Below, piece after piece: positions 11,279 to 21,660 of a DNA stretch of 64,000 nucleotides. Where the stretch lies: NCBI GenBank assembly GCA_035048495.1, contig CM068541.1, forward strand, positions 18,049,929 to 18,113,928, written 5' to 3'. This stretch comes from Euptelea pleiosperma (taxonomy: Eukaryota > Streptophyta > Magnoliopsida > Ranunculales > Eupteleaceae). Position numbers and translations under genes: made by a program. Each line of letters opens with the position of its first letter. Within the stretch, counting starts at the first letter, position 1. The notes beneath the pieces were generated by a model. It was not told where the DNA came from. It did no database searches and saw nothing but the letters and a program-made list of their open reading frames with translations.

Positions 11279-12245
11279 CAGGGCCGGCTCGATGCAAGTT
11301 GAAGCCTAAGGCGAAAACTCTATATAAAGTCGTCTTTATATTTAATATGTTAATATTTATGGTATTAATTAAAAAATTAAACTCTCCATATTATTGAAAA
11401 TCTTTATATAAAAACTATTCTTAATAATCAACAAATACGAAAAATTGATTATCAACTATGAAAAAATTTAGATGCAAAGGAGTCTCATTGCAATCAATGC
11501 AAAGGACTCTCGTGTCCCTACATAGATCACTATTTGGGCCCAGGGACGGCGTGGATGTTCAGCCCACCTGTTGGTGGATAAACATACTAAAAATCAGCTT
11601 GATTGATGATTTCTAGCCATTGGATTTACTACCCAAAAAATATGCTTGAATCCAACGGCTAGAATCATGTCCTAAAAACCAAGGTTTAAAGGAGGCCATT
11701 TTAACGGTTAAACGGACTGGGGGCTTTATCATTTAAACTGTTTAAATGGCCGTTAAAACGGATTGAAACGGCCAGGGGCAAAAATGGAATTAAATGGATT
11801 TTAAATATTTCAACAGATTTTAACGGAAAAAATGGCGCTGAAATTCAAATTTTGAAATTTGAAAATTAAAATGGAATTTAACGAAAATTAAACGGATTTA
11901 ACGGTTATTTTTTTCACAAAATTTTTCAGAATTAAACGGCTGTTTAAACGATTTTAACGGCCATTAAAACAAAAAACGGTTGTTTTATTCAAAACCGATA
12001 AAACGTGTTTAAACGGTTTTAAAGGAAACGGGATTGGGGCATTACCATTTAAACGGCCATTTTTACACCATTTTAAAAACTACTAAAATCTATGTCTAGG
12101 GATAATCAATCGGCCGGTTGATTTTTTCTTTGTATACTAAATAATAGGTGGGCTAAAAATCCATGTTTCTAGTGGGACCAAGACTGGGGGCTTTCTCTCA
12201 CCAAGGGGCCTTAGGCGGCCACCTTAATGGTCTTAGCTGGCGCTG
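11279..12245. mobile_element. Non-autonomous hAT element with 8-bp TSD
   Basis: The element starts CAGGGCCGGCTCGATG and ends ..GCTGGCGCTG, whose complement is CAGCGCCAGCT. That is an imperfect 11-bp TIR (9/11 matches) of the CAGGGCCGGC type seen in plant hAT elements. The subterminal blocks AAGCCTAAGG and GGGGCCTTAGGC are also complementary. It is flanked by a perfect 8-bp TSD. The 967 bp hold no transposase. They include a fragment of the GCCCAC/GGATGTTT MITE family (about 11541-11670) and a nested smaller hAT-type MITE (11680-12082). The right end lies directly against a TATA-like CATATAAACC, so the insertion sits at the promoter edge of the CAF1 relic. Confidence 0.8.
11680..12082. mobile_element. 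hAT-type MITE with AACGG subterminal repeats, copy A
   Basis: It starts CAAGGTTTAAAGGAGG and ends ..TTTTAAAAACTA. It is flanked by near-identical 8-bp TSDs, CTAAAAAC (11672-11679) and CTAAAATC (12083-12090). The body is dense in AACGG, GTTTAAACGG and GGCCGTTAAAACGG words in both orientations around a central GCGCTGAAATTCAAATTTTG stretch. Copies B (59783-60248) and C (60926-61418) share this structure. It is nested inside the larger hAT element. Confidence 0.75.
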
Positions 12246-12253
12246 CCTACATA
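12246..12253. repeat. 8-bp TSD CCTACATA (right) of hAT element
   Basis: Direct repeat of 11271-11278. It overlaps the TATA-like CATATAAACC. Confidence 0.8.
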
Positions 12254-12349
12254 TAAACCCCTCCTCTTCCTCTTTTAACACGAAACCCTAAAAAAGTATC
12301 TGCATAGGAGAAAAGATGAAAAAGAGATAGAAAAGCCATGTCATCCAAT

Positions 12350-12792
12350 TTGAGATGTCTAGTCAGACAATCTCCACTATGAATTCTACCCGATCAGCTG
12401 TATCCTCCACCGATTCCCCATTGCTACCATGGACACGGAGTTCCATGGCAATGTTTATCGTCCCACTACCGGTGACCGTCTGATCTATATATATCAGCTC
12501 ATGAATATCAGTGTGGACGCCTTGAACCTCATCTAAGTTGCTCTCACTCTCTCCAACGCTAATGGCGAACTTCCCAATTTCGGTACCAATACCTACTTCA
12601 TCTGGGAATTTAACTTTCAGGATTCCGAGGCCTTAGCGAACTTCCCAATTTCGGTACCGATACCTACTTCATCTGGGAATTTATATAACTTTCAGGACTT
12701 CGACGTCTATCGCGACCCTCCACGCATCGGTCTCGATTGAGCTACTGAAGCGATAAGGGATCAACTTTGATAAGAACAACAAGAATAGGATC
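12350..12792 (+). pseudogene. CAF1-type (CCR4-associated factor 1) deadenylase relic
   Basis: Intact CAF1 is the intronless DEDD-type 3'-5' poly(A) exonuclease of the CCR4-NOT complex. The relic reads in family order: SDNLHYEF near 12360, then FPIATMDTEFHGNVYRP (12400-12455) with the catalytic D-x-E of MDTEF kept, YQLMNISVDALNLI, VALTLSNANGELPNFGTN, and IWEFNFQD. It ends with IELLKR and GINFDKNNKNRI-like sequence at about 12735-12790. Stops interrupt it (W to stop before SDNL, one after ALNLI, one in GLD, one after LLKR). A 71-bp internal tandem duplication (12565-12635 / 12636-12706) repeats the GELPNFGT..IWEFNF part. It is cut off at 12.79 kb where the 7.2-kb duplicated block begins. Only the N-terminal third survives. 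Confidence 0.75.
12565..12706. repeat. 71-bp tandem duplication inside the CAF1 relic
   Basis: GCGAACTTCCCAATTTCGGT occurs at 12565 and 12636. The second copy has a TATA insertion near its end. The duplication happened within the coding sequence and helped inactivate it. Confidence 0.8.
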
Positions 12793-12812
12793 CATAAATT
12801 GGGTTACATAAT

Positions 12813-12895
12813 GGATGCCGTCTCCTCTTTGATTACTAAACGATCCTGTGCCACTAAGTCCAACAAGGGTGATCGCTTCAATCTGAAAATATTGA
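12813..12895 (+). pseudogene. FPGS exon fragment (copy A)
   Basis: Encodes DAVSSLITKRSCATKSNKGD then RFNL, matching the N-terminal part of plant folylpolyglutamate synthase (consensus YEEALDALSSLITKRSRADKSNKGDRF). The intact enzyme adds glutamate tails to folates using ATP. The SPYEEAL start seen in the 24.5-kb copy is missing, and similarity stops after FNL before the ATP-binding loop. A non-functional exon fragment. Confidence 0.7.
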
Positions 12896-13349
12896 ATATC
12901 ATATTTACAAAAGTCTATCATTTTAATTTTATTCTCGTTGAACATTAAAATATAAGTTTATGTTAAATAGGAAAATATTAGGAAGAGTGATATTTTCAGT
13001 GCCATCAATGGCCACTAACACTCATGAAATTTGGTCCTTAAGCTTCTTCCCTGATATGATGTCATTACTCGAAGATTGTTGGTGTTTGTCACTAGCTTTT
13101 TTCTGCATGCTCTATTCCATTTTATTCTGTTTTCGTTGTTGCTACTTGCTACTATTTTAGAAAAATTTGGTTCAAAGGTAAAATTTTGGAAGTAAAGTTT
13201 GACTTAGCGAGTCAACCTGTATTTAACTTATAGAGTTTCTTGTGATCCACAAGCAGGTGAATGACCCAGTCACCCACCTAGTTTGAAAGCTATGCACTCC
13301 ATATAGATTTTTTGGTAGAACTTCTTTATGTAATTTTTTTTTTTCTTAA

Positions 13350-14585
13350 TTCCACAATTATACTGGTTGACAAAGGAAGATTGAGTTGTTGTTTTTTGGT
13401 GATTCTCAATGAAGAATGTAACCAAGATGTACTAGTGGTTCTAATTGATATGCACAGTTACAGTTGCAGCCTTGATTCTAAGATCAAGATGAATTTGGGT
13501 AGGTAAAAAAATGACGTTTTATTTTTTATTTTTCCGATATCTACTGGTTGAGACTCAAAGGTATGGAGATGCATTTAGTTTCTAAGAAGCCTTTGTAAGA
13601 GAAGAACAAAAAGAAGAAAGAAGAAAATGATCTTAGTTCAATTCTTAGAGCCACAAAAATCAGAGCTTCATTAGAGGATCCTTTTGGAACCCAGATAAGC
13701 TTAGGATCAATTTCTTCTTCTGCTTCTTCGTGTTTTCATAATATACGTGTTTGTTATCCTTAAGTTTACAATACTCCTGAATGCTTAATTCTGCATGAGT
13801 TGTCTGTTTTATCAAATTTGTGTTTAAATTGTTCTATTCATAGTTCATTTGCGAACACAACACGCAGTCTATTTTTGTAACATGTCATGGTCCTTTTGGT
13901 TTTCTATATCAAGAAACATGTGTATGTGTGTGTGTGTGAATATGATGATAGCACCTGTAGTTAAGTAACATCTCCCATCCATCACCCTTAATTCAATTAG
14001 ATTTCCTATCCCTACTACTTTCCTTCACTGCCATACACATGGTCCCCCACTTATATGGTCATTGATCCAGACCATTCATTCAGTCTCAGTGGGGACTATT
14101 TATTCTCTTCAGATGCGTAAATGAAGCGTGTCTCAAACAATCTCATGCAGTTATTCTATGGTCATCTTGGTGTAATTGAGGTCCATTTCATTTTTGTGTG
14201 TTTTTTTTTTCTCTTTTTGTAATTCTTTCAACTTTTAAGCGAAAAAGTGAATGAAAAGCCTAGCGAAAAAATAAATTTTGAAAGAAGAAGATAAAAATGG
14301 TGTATAGATATGGAGCCATCCACAAAGGAACCCCATCCCCCAATAGGTGCCTCCTTGATTTGACTCTTCCGTGAATGATTAATGGGTGTAGATTGTAAAA
14401 CTCTTCTCATGAGTGGTGGGGTGTTCTTTACATGTGGCAGCTAAGGTGGTAGACCCAAAGGGAGTCCGCAGGTTTTGCCACCTCGACATCTTTACAATCT
14501 TCCTGATCTCTTCTGACTGTTCTTGGCAGCAACCAACAAACATATATGCTCTTCCATGTCTTGATCCAGATGCACCCCATTTGTG
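13350..14585. repeat. 1.2-kb noncoding module, copy 1 of 4
   Basis: Starts near TTCTTAATTCCACAATTATA and runs to CAACCAACAAACATATATGC. Related copies lie at 18550-19770, 37360-38600 and 42490-43680. It contains a GA-rich tract, a (GT)n run near 13920-13940 and a conserved block CCATCCACAAAGGAACCCCA. The minus strand is open in places (CQEQSEE..TPFGSTTLAATYKENPTTHEKS in the best copy) but frames are broken and no family is recognised. Confidence 0.7.
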
Positions 14586-14858
14586 AATCGAGCATAAAAC
14601 AGATCATATGATCTTATCCTTGCTATTGGATGCAGTAAGACACTCTTATACTCTCAAATTATAAAGCAGATCTTGTCCTATTTTTATCTCAGTTATCTAT
14701 TGGATTGTTTTGCTTAGGTTTTTGTTTTATATATATATATTAAGACGTCCAGTTAACTTAGTGTATAAGTATCATGGAGACGCACATTCTTTTTTGTTTT
14801 CTTCATTATTATTTACTTATTATAGGCTCTAATGCAACAGATTTAGTGATATTGGATA

Positions 14859-15178
14859 TCTATATAATAAAGTAGGACGGTTGTCTCCCCCTCTTATCCG
14901 ATTTCATAAAGGATGGTCGAGATCTTATCACACCAAATAGACGGTGGATCTCAGCCACTCACACCCAATTTTGACAAACGCTTTGTCGATGAGTGCCTTG
15001 GGCACGGGTCACCTACTATCTATTTAACAAAATAGGACGGTTGTCTCCCCCTCTTATCCGGCTTCCTAAAGGATGATCGAGATCTTATCAAACCAAATGG
15101 ACGGTGGATCTCAGCCACTCACACCTAATTTTGACAAACGCTTTGTTGATGAGTGCCGTGGGCACGGGTCACCTACTA
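14859..15178 (+). repeat. 160-bp tandem repeat of Helitron-like termini, two units
   Basis: Units 14859-15018 and 15019-15178 are both 160 bp. Each begins TCTAT..TAA and AGGACGGTTGTCTCCCC and ends with a GTGCC..GGGCAC hairpin and GGGTCACCTACTA. Each unit looks like a minimal Helitron. Further end-like pieces follow at 15.44-15.59 and 15.87-16.10 kb. Confidence 0.75.
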
Positions 15179-15925
15179 TTTACCTACATATAAGGAATGA
15201 AATGGGTTGGATTTACATATAGCCCAAGGGTCAGGTTCAGGAGCCCCACTTTTTATGCCTCGAGAGGGGTGTTACCATTAAAACAGATTGAAACGGCTAG
15301 GGGCAAAAATGAAAAAATGGATTTTAATGATTTTAACGGAAAAAAGTGGTGCTGAAATTCAAAATTTAAAATTTGAAATCTGAAAATTTAAAATTAAAAA
15401 AAAAAAAATAGAATTTAACGGAAATTTAATAGTTTGCTTATACCCCTCTTATCTTATATGGCTTCAATAATGAGTGGCTGAGATCCACTATGCTTCATAT
15501 CGATGGCTGAGATTAACTCCCACCCGATTTTGACAAACACTTTATCGGAAAGTGCCGCGGGCATGGGCCTCCCGCGCATATATTAAGTTGTATTCTCTTA
15601 TCTTATCCATCCATCTAATGCGGACAGTTAGATAAAGAATGGTTGAGATCAAATCCATCTATCTAATGTGGATGGTTAGATTTCAGACACTCAATCTGCC
15701 TCATTTGACCTCAATTTATTCAAAATTTAAATTTCAACACCGTTATTTTTTGTTATTTCTGTTATTTTCCCATTTCTCCCTCTGCGCTTTGCAATCCGTT
15801 ATAATAGCCGTTATAATGGAAAAAAGGGTAGCGCCCCAGTCCGTTATACAGTTTGAGTGCCGAAGGCACCCAATTTTTGCAAACGCTTTTGTCGGAGAGT
15901 GCCGTTGGCATGGGCCATTTACTAT

Positions 15926-16101
15926 TCTATATAACAAAATACATTGGTTGTCTCCCTACTTATACCTCCTCTTATAATTAAGCATCAACAAAGAAGGGCC
16001 GAGATCTAATCCTCCCCCAAATGGATGGTGGATCTCCGCCACTCACCTGATTTTGGCAAATTCTTTGTCGAGGAGTGCCGATGGCACGGGGCACCCACTA
16101 G
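15926..16101 (+). mobile_element. Terminal 176-bp Helitron-like unit ending in CTAG
   Basis: Begins TCTATATAACAAAATACATT and ends with a hairpin plus CACCCACTAG. It supplies the 3' end of the whole Helitron and is itself shaped like a minimal unit. Confidence 0.65.
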
Positions 16102-16249
16102 TCTATACATATATGGGTAACTAATGCCAGTTCTTCCGTGGTTTCTAGCTTGTGGCAACTCTTCTAAATATGAATGCGTGTGTATATTTCATTGAGGAAA
16201 TGTAAGGTTCATCCTATTTGGGGATGCATTCTGTCTTAAATTACTCAAG

Positions 16250-16820
16250 CTACCCAGCCCATTACCAAGCCCACGGCCCGCCCTAGGACCAAGCCCATTG
16301 GTTCGACTATAGACTGGGCAACGGGCTGGGCCTGGGTTTCAATTTTGGAGTGAGGCCCAGCTTTACATGCAAGTAGGCAATCAACCACGATCTTACCTCG
16401 CCTTATAACCAACTACTGTACAGATTGCAGAATTAATCACGGTTGCATTCTTAACCATTGATCGTGTTAAAATCAACTTTCATCAAACATTTTACAACCG
16501 ATTGTCATTTTTCAACAGCGAAGCTCTCGTTTATCATTTTGAGTAGATAGAAAACATCATATGAAGGGATAAAAAATGGGAATTATCTCCTGAGAGCAGC
16601 TCAATAAACCAAAAATCAGCCTGATTAGTGATTTACAACCTTTGGATTTTTGCACCCAAATAATGCTCAAATTCCTACCGTTAAAATCAACCCTTGAAAA
16701 TAACTTCAATCGAATCGGTTAGAAATCACGAATCAGTCTGATGATTTTTTGTGTACCTGTCCACCGAGTGACTGGCCTAACATCTATGCCGTCATCCTCC
16801 TCTAATAGTAAGCCGCGTGG
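16250..16820. other. Repeat-derived upstream region of B3 gene 1
   Basis: Holds a GGGCTGGG-rich patch (16255-16360, hAT-like subterminal words), a 130-bp block (16367-16500, GTAGGCAATCAACCACGATC) that recurs at 31300-31432 and 40386-40515, and a GCCCAC/GGATGTTT-family MITE fragment (16611-16800). No gene. Confidence 0.6.
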
Positions 16821-17166
16821 CTCGTATTGAGTGCTGTGACCGGCTTCCTTCTCAACAACTTGTGATAAAAGTTACTCATCAGGTAGCTACTGACCAGGTG
16901 TGGTTCTGTATAACGGTTTCCAAAAGGTTCGCGTTGTTTTCAGGAGTGTGCAACGTGGCACATACAGCTGCCGTTGATGGAGTGCAACGTTGGGACATGC
17001 AGGAAACTTTCTAAATTGAAAACTTCAAAAACCCGCCCAACCCAACTACGAAGAGCAGCTCTGTTTTATTTCGGAACCCACAGCTCGTTCTCTCATAAAC
17101 CTCTCTCGTTCTCTCCTAAATCTGTCTCGTTCTCAAGAATTCTCTCTGCTTCTCGTTCTCACCTAA

Positions 17167-17886
17167 ATGTTGACATTCAAGGGAAATTGGAAGAAGTTTG
17201 GGGCACTGTTAGATGTTGTGGAGGAGTATCGCCCTCGCCCCAGCTTCAACAACAGTGACAGCAAACGTGAAGGGGAATGTCCAGTCAAGACGTGTACGAG
17301 CACCAAAAACAAAGCGAAGAAGATTGCCTTCCTTGCACCTAAGAAGGTGATCACCAAGAAGAAGAACAAATGGAATAGGGAGAAGGTTCCAAGAGCAGTG
17401 ATGGACCTACCATCAACCCCACCACAACCGATTCCTACTTTATTGATGGACACGATTAATGGAAATGGCGGCACCACCCCTGTTTGGCTGACGGAAAAGC
17501 AGCTTTTCTTCAGTGATGTCAACCGAACTCACGGACGTCTGTTTTTACCCAGGAGCAAAGCACTGATAGATTACTTGACGGAGGCAGAGAAGGCAATATT
17601 GTTAGAAGACAAGAAGAAGCTGGGGATTGTGGAAGTGCAGGTGGTGGACCCCATGGGGCGGTTGTCGAAGCTCAACTTGATGCGATGGCGGAGTCTTGAG
17701 CAGTATGTTTTGAACAAACACTGGAGCTGTTTTGTGGAAGCGAATGGGCTAAAAGAGAATGATACAATACAGCTCTGGGCCTTCCGATTGAAACAACCCC
17801 AAGGTGGAGGAGCGTCCAAACTCGGTTTTGCAATCAATGTTCGAAGAAGATATGATGATGGTGCTAGCACCAGCGGTTCTCGTTAA
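17167..17886 (+). CDS. B3-domain DNA-binding protein (DUF313-type), gene 1
   Basis: A complete single-exon ORF of 239 aa. The C-terminal half (residues about 110-226) has the B3 pattern of plant DUF313-type B3 proteins: KQLFFSDVNRTHGRLFLP, VEVQVVDPMGRLSKLNL, RWRSLEQYVL, SCFVEANGLKENDTIQLWAF. B3 domains bind DNA with a seven-stranded barrel; these proteins are presumed nuclear regulators. Residues 47-73 are lysine-rich (KNKAKKIAFLAPKKV, ITKKKNKW), a plausible NLS; a Pro-rich linker follows. The ATG aligns with starts in copies 2 and 4. The leader (17085-17160) is a CTCGTTCT-rich 5' UTR shared with copies 3 and 4. It is the only full-length open copy of this subtype here, but expression is unproven and target DNA unknown. 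Confidence 0.8.
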   Translation: MLTFKGNWKKFGALLDVVEEYRPRPSFNNSDSKREGECPVKTCTSTKNKAKKIAFLAPKKVITKKKNKWNREKVPRAVMDLPSTPPQPIPTLLMDTINGNGGTTPVWLTEKQLFFSDVNRTHGRLFLPRSKALIDYLTEAEKAILLEDKKKLGIVEVQVVDPMGRLSKLNLMRWRSLEQYVLNKHWSCFVEANGLKENDTIQLWAFRLKQPQGGGASKLGFAINVRRRYDDGASTSGSR

Positions 17887-18550
17887 AAACCCGAACCATA
17901 TTGTAGGGTTTCGGTTCTCTGAAGAAGCCTCATTTTTTTGTTCGCGTTCTCTAAAGTGCCACTGATTCTTTATTTTTGGGAGAACTCATCTGATTCAGAT
18001 TTTTCTGCATTTTTATTATTCTGTTTATGTAAATCAGCAAACAATTCAAACATGGAATTACGAATTTCAATATATCTTGTTCAGCTTTCTTTTGCTCCAA
18101 TTATACTGTTCAATTGAGTTTCTTTGCTTAACAGAGATCTTCTTTTTTCCTTGTGTTTGATGTGAATTTCCATATCTTGTAAATTTGTAAGACAGTAGTG
18201 TGTAATTGTTGTTTAGGGACTTTTGTGTTTTTATTGGAATTTGATTTGGGGTGGTTATTAGATGAGAGGAGTGGAGAGGAGAGTTGGTTCTTTGGGGACT
18301 AGCCCTTCATTGGAATTCTGGTTTGGGTTTCAGTTTGTTTATACTACGTGAGAGATACTTGGCGTGCTTGGTTTGGGTTTTCAGTTTGTTTAGCCCTTCA
18401 TTGGAATTCTAGTTTGGGTTTCAGTTTGATTTTGAATTTTTGTTGAAGTAGGGTTGGGGTGTGGGTGGTTTTGGAAGTAATAGCTTTTGGAACTTAATCT
18501 GTTTTGAACTTAATCCTCTATTTTCTTGGTTTTGGATTTTTTTTTTTTTC
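17887..18550. other. 3' region of B3 gene 1
   Basis: AT-rich trailer conserved with 35221-35960 and 41934-42480. An internal direct repeat, CCCTTCATTGGAATTCTRGT plus TTGGGTTTCAGTTT, lies at 18303 and 18391. No other gene is seen. Confidence 0.5.
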
Positions 18551-19770
18551 TTAATTCTACAATTACACTGGCTGACAAAGGAAGATTGAGTTGTTGTTTT
18601 TTGGTGATTCTCAATGAAGAATGCAACAAAGATGTACCAGTGGTTCTAACTGATATGCACAGTTTCAGCCTTGATTCTAGGATCACGATGAATTTGGGTA
18701 GGTAAAAAAATGACTTATATTTTTTATTTTTCTGATCTCTACTGGTTGCGACTCAAAGGCATGGAGACGCATTCAGTTGCTAAGAAGCCTTTGTAAGAGA
18801 AGAACAAGAAGAAGAAAGAAGAAAGAAGAAAATGACCTTAGTTCTATTCATAGATCCACAAAAATCAGAGCTCCATTAGAGAGGATCCTTTTGGAACCCA
18901 GATAAGGTTAGGATCAATTTCTTCTTTTGCTGCTGCTTCTTTTTTTTTCGTAATATACATGTTTGTTGTCCTTAAGTTTACAATACTCCTGATTGCTTAA
19001 TTCTTCATGAGTTGTTCTGTTTTTATCAGATTTGTGGTTAAATTCTTCTATTCATAGTTCATACGCGAACACAACACGCAGTCTATTTTTGTAACATGTC
19101 ATGGTCTTTTTGGTTTTCTATATCAAGAAACATGTGTGTGTGTGTGTGAATATGATGATAGCACCTGTAGTTAAGTAACATCTCCCATCCATCACCCTCA
19201 ATTTATGTAAATTTCCTATCCCTACTACTTTCCTTCATTGCCATACACGTGGTCCCCCACTTATATGGTCATTGATCCGGACCATTCATTCAGTCTCAGT
19301 GGGGATCATTTTTCTCTTCCCTTCCCCCCCAAAATTCATATGCATAAGTGAAGCGTGTCTCAAACAATCTCGTGCAGTTATTCTATGGTCATCATGGTGT
19401 AATTGAGGTCCATGTCATTTTTCTTTTCTCTTTTCGCAATTCTATCAAGTTTCAAGCAAAAAATTGAAAGAAAAGCCTAGCGAAAAAAAAAAAAAATTGA
19501 AAGAAGAAGATAAAAATGGTGTATACATTGAGAGCCATCCACAAAGGAACCCCATCCCCCAACAGGTGCCTCCTTGATTTGACTCTTCTGCGAATGGTTG
19601 GTGGGTGCAGATTGTAGAACTCTTCTCATGAGTGGTGGGGTTTTCTTTATATGTGGCAGCTAAGGTGGTAGAACCAAAGGGAGTCCGCAGGTTTTGCCAC
19701 CTCAACATCTTTACAATCTTCCTGGTCTCTTCTGACTGTTCTTGGCAGCAACCAACAAACATATATGCTT
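18550..19770. repeat. 1.2-kb noncoding module, copy 2 of 4
   Basis: Paralogue of 13350-14585 on the other side of B3 gene 1, so the gene is flanked by direct repeats that could mediate unequal exchange. The copy at 42490-43680 is its closest relative. Confidence 0.7.
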
Positions 19771-20004
19771 CCTGAATATCAGCCCTGACGAGGTGATTAA
19801 TTTGGAATATTTTCAACAATAAGAGTCACTCATTACAGTATCAATTTATGCCTCTGATCACTTTAGCTCTTTGAAATGTATGACTACTCGTATTGATTAA
19901 GATACTCAATTCCTGAACATTATATCATCCAGCCAGTCAAGTACGTCCTCAGTGTACATGTTTATAATGCATTGGAGCTTTATCATGTTCGAAGGTAGCA
20001 AAAT

Positions 20005-20940
20005 CGATTTCGCTACTAATTGCTAGTAGCAAATATTTTTATCTTTTGGCTATAACCGATCTACTCTGATTTGTCAGATGATCTACGACCACCCTGACTC
20101 AAATCAAGGCAAATGGGGTTCCTAATTGATTACAAATCACTTGTAATCAATCAGCCATTTAAGGCATTTCCAAAATGTATTTTTTTGGGAAAATTTTCTG
20201 TGCAATCAAACACGGCCTTAATTGACTTCATAAACAGGAAATTAACCACCTCTATGCACTATATCAGGAAATATTTTATGCATGCGGGTTTCCCGATTGC
20301 AAGGCTACCCGACAAACCCTGATCCAAAATTCTTGAAGCCGCGGAATCTTTGAAACGGTGATCATGCGCCAACTATCACGCATACCCATGATTACTTTTT
20401 AAAACCAGGTATATGTGGTGGCGCGCAATCATTGGCGCATGATCGCCGCATCAAAATTCCATCGCTTAAAAAAAATCTCCTATTGTTCGGAATTGGACCC
20501 GATTAATAATTGGTGTCGGGTATATGTTTCCTAATATGCTAGTTATAGAAAATAAACTTGATGTCCAGGGGTGAACATAAAAAATGATGATTGATTTTTT
20601 AAAAGCTGCTACCTATGCACTTTGGAGTCCCGGTTGGATCTGATTAGCTGATGGAGCTCATTGATTTGGTCGGATTCTGAATCCAACGCACAAACCCTCG
20701 GGTCGGGTTTGCTACGCAAACTGTACTTGATTCAAACCTGATCGCGGTGTTTGTTATTATTTGACTCCTCCTCCCCTAAAAAAGGGCAAACTTCTAACCG
20801 GTTCCAAGTTCCAACAATATCAGTGAAGATAGGAAACTTGAAAACTTGTAAACCCCGCCCATTCAAAAGTTTAGAGTGAAAAAGAAACTTATAAAATGTT
20901 AGATCAGAAAAAGAAACTTTTGGATCTAAACCCATAACTA
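20005..20940. other. Spacer between block A and B3 gene 2, with a perfect hairpin
   Basis: No coding gene is recognised. A perfect 10-bp hairpin (TTGATTACAA, 5-nt loop, TTGTAATCAA) lies at 20126-20150 in a stretch resembling a small MITE. GC-rich words GATCATGCGCCAACTATC and GGCGCATGATCGCCGC at about 20360-20450 form an imperfect inverted pair. Confidence 0.4.
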
Positions 20941-20967
20941 AGAAACCTCATTTCTCTAGCTGAGACG

Positions 20968-21546
20968 ATGACGGCGTTTACGGGTAACAGGAAGAAGTTT
21001 GACGCACTATTAGATGTTGTAGAGAGGGAGTTGGCGCCTCCCACATTTACGACAGTGATGGACCTACCTTCGTCGTCGTTATCATCATCATCAGCAGCAC
21101 CGCCGATTCCTGCACTATTGATGCAGATGATCAATTGGGTTGAGGGCACTATCCCTGTTTGGTTGATGGAAAAGCGGCTCTTCTGTAGTGACGTGAAAAA
21201 AAGTCAGAGCCGTCTGTTCATCCCCAAGTGCAAAGCGTTGATGGAGTACCTAACGGAGATAGAGAAGGCATTGTTAGAAGACGAGAAGAAGCTGGAAGTG
21301 AAGGTGGTGGATCCCATGGGACGGTTGTGGGACCTAGAATTGACAAGGTGGCGGAGTGTTCAGCAGTACGTATTGATCAAACAGTGGACGGGTTTTGTTG
21401 ACGCGAATGGACTGCAAGAGAGGATCGATACGCTACAGCTCTGGGCCTTCCGACTACCACATCCCCAAGGTGGAGGCGAGTCTAAACTCGGTTTCGCTAT
21501 CAACGTTCGAAGAACATGTGATGATGGTGCCAGCACTAGCGGTTAA
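20968..21546 (+). CDS. B3-domain DNA-binding protein (DUF313-type), gene 2 (divergent)
   Basis: A complete single-exon ORF of 192 aa, clearly paralogous to gene 1 but diverged. Shared features are the start (MTAFTGNRKKFDALLDVVE), the PIPALLMQMIN-like linker, and the B3 region (residues about 69-184: KRLFCSDVKKSQSRLFIP, VKVVDPMGRLWDLELTRW, RSVQQYVLIKQW, FVDANGLQ, LQLWAFRL). The tail GESKLGFAINVRR..DDGASTSG is kept. The lysine-rich 45-residue segment of gene 1 is absent and replaced by a Ser-rich run (PSSSLSSSSAAPP). It lies outside the recent 7.2-kb block, so it reflects an older duplication. Long open frame with conserved motifs suggests a real gene; no expression evidence is available. Confidence 0.75.
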   Translation: MTAFTGNRKKFDALLDVVERELAPPTFTTVMDLPSSSLSSSSAAPPIPALLMQMINWVEGTIPVWLMEKRLFCSDVKKSQSRLFIPKCKALMEYLTEIEKALLEDEKKLEVKVVDPMGRLWDLELTRWRSVQQYVLIKQWTGFVDANGLQERIDTLQLWAFRLPHPQGGGESKLGFAINVRRTCDDGASTSG

Positions 21547-21599
21547 ATAAATATCGTTTCAAGTTTTTGAATAATGAATTAAATACGAATTTCAATTGA

Positions 21600-21660
21600 T
21601 CTTGTTAAGTTTGCTTTTTTTTTTTTTTTTTTTTTGGAAAATGTTTATTTTTATTTTTAT
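21600..21660. other. Poly-T tract
   Basis: A T-rich run with about 22 consecutive Ts at 21614-21635 separates B3 gene 2 from the next repeat. It could mark an insertion scar. Confidence 0.4.

Larger units (their letters stand above)
14859..16101 (+). mobile_element. Non-autonomous Helitron, copy A (1,243 bp)
   Basis: The 5' end is TCTATATAATAAAGTAGGAC preceded by A. The 3' end has a GTGCC-GAT-GGCAC hairpin (about 16076-16088), then GGGGCACCCACTAG followed by T. This is the Helitron signature: 5' TC, 3' hairpin plus CTAG, insertion between A and T, no TSD. A paralogous region at 44575-44600 reads GATATTGGATATATATGGGT with no insert, giving an empty site. No Rep/helicase is encoded. The interior is built from tandem copies of its own ends plus pieces of the AACGG MITE family (15285-15432, 15726-15865). 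A second copy lies in the duplicated block at 38879-40121. Confidence 0.8.
12796..20004. repeat. 7.2-kb segmental duplication, copy A
   Basis: Nearly every line recurs in order at 36802-43924 (copy A'), offset about 24.0 kb. The similarity includes an FPGS exon fragment, a B3 gene with its leader and trailer, a 1.24-kb Helitron, and two copies of a 1.2-kb noncoding module. By eye the copies differ by scattered substitutions and short indels. The left end abuts the CAF1 relic. The right end is near GTAGCAAAATC. The left flank of A' (not of A) continues into sequence shared with an older paralogue at 24.0-24.5 kb, so A is probably the derived copy. Confidence 0.9.

Noticed and set aside
15639..15977. 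112-codon open frame, duplicated at 39659-39997
   Set aside because: It lies wholly inside the Helitron and spans AACGG-MITE pieces. Its conservation is explained by the block duplication.
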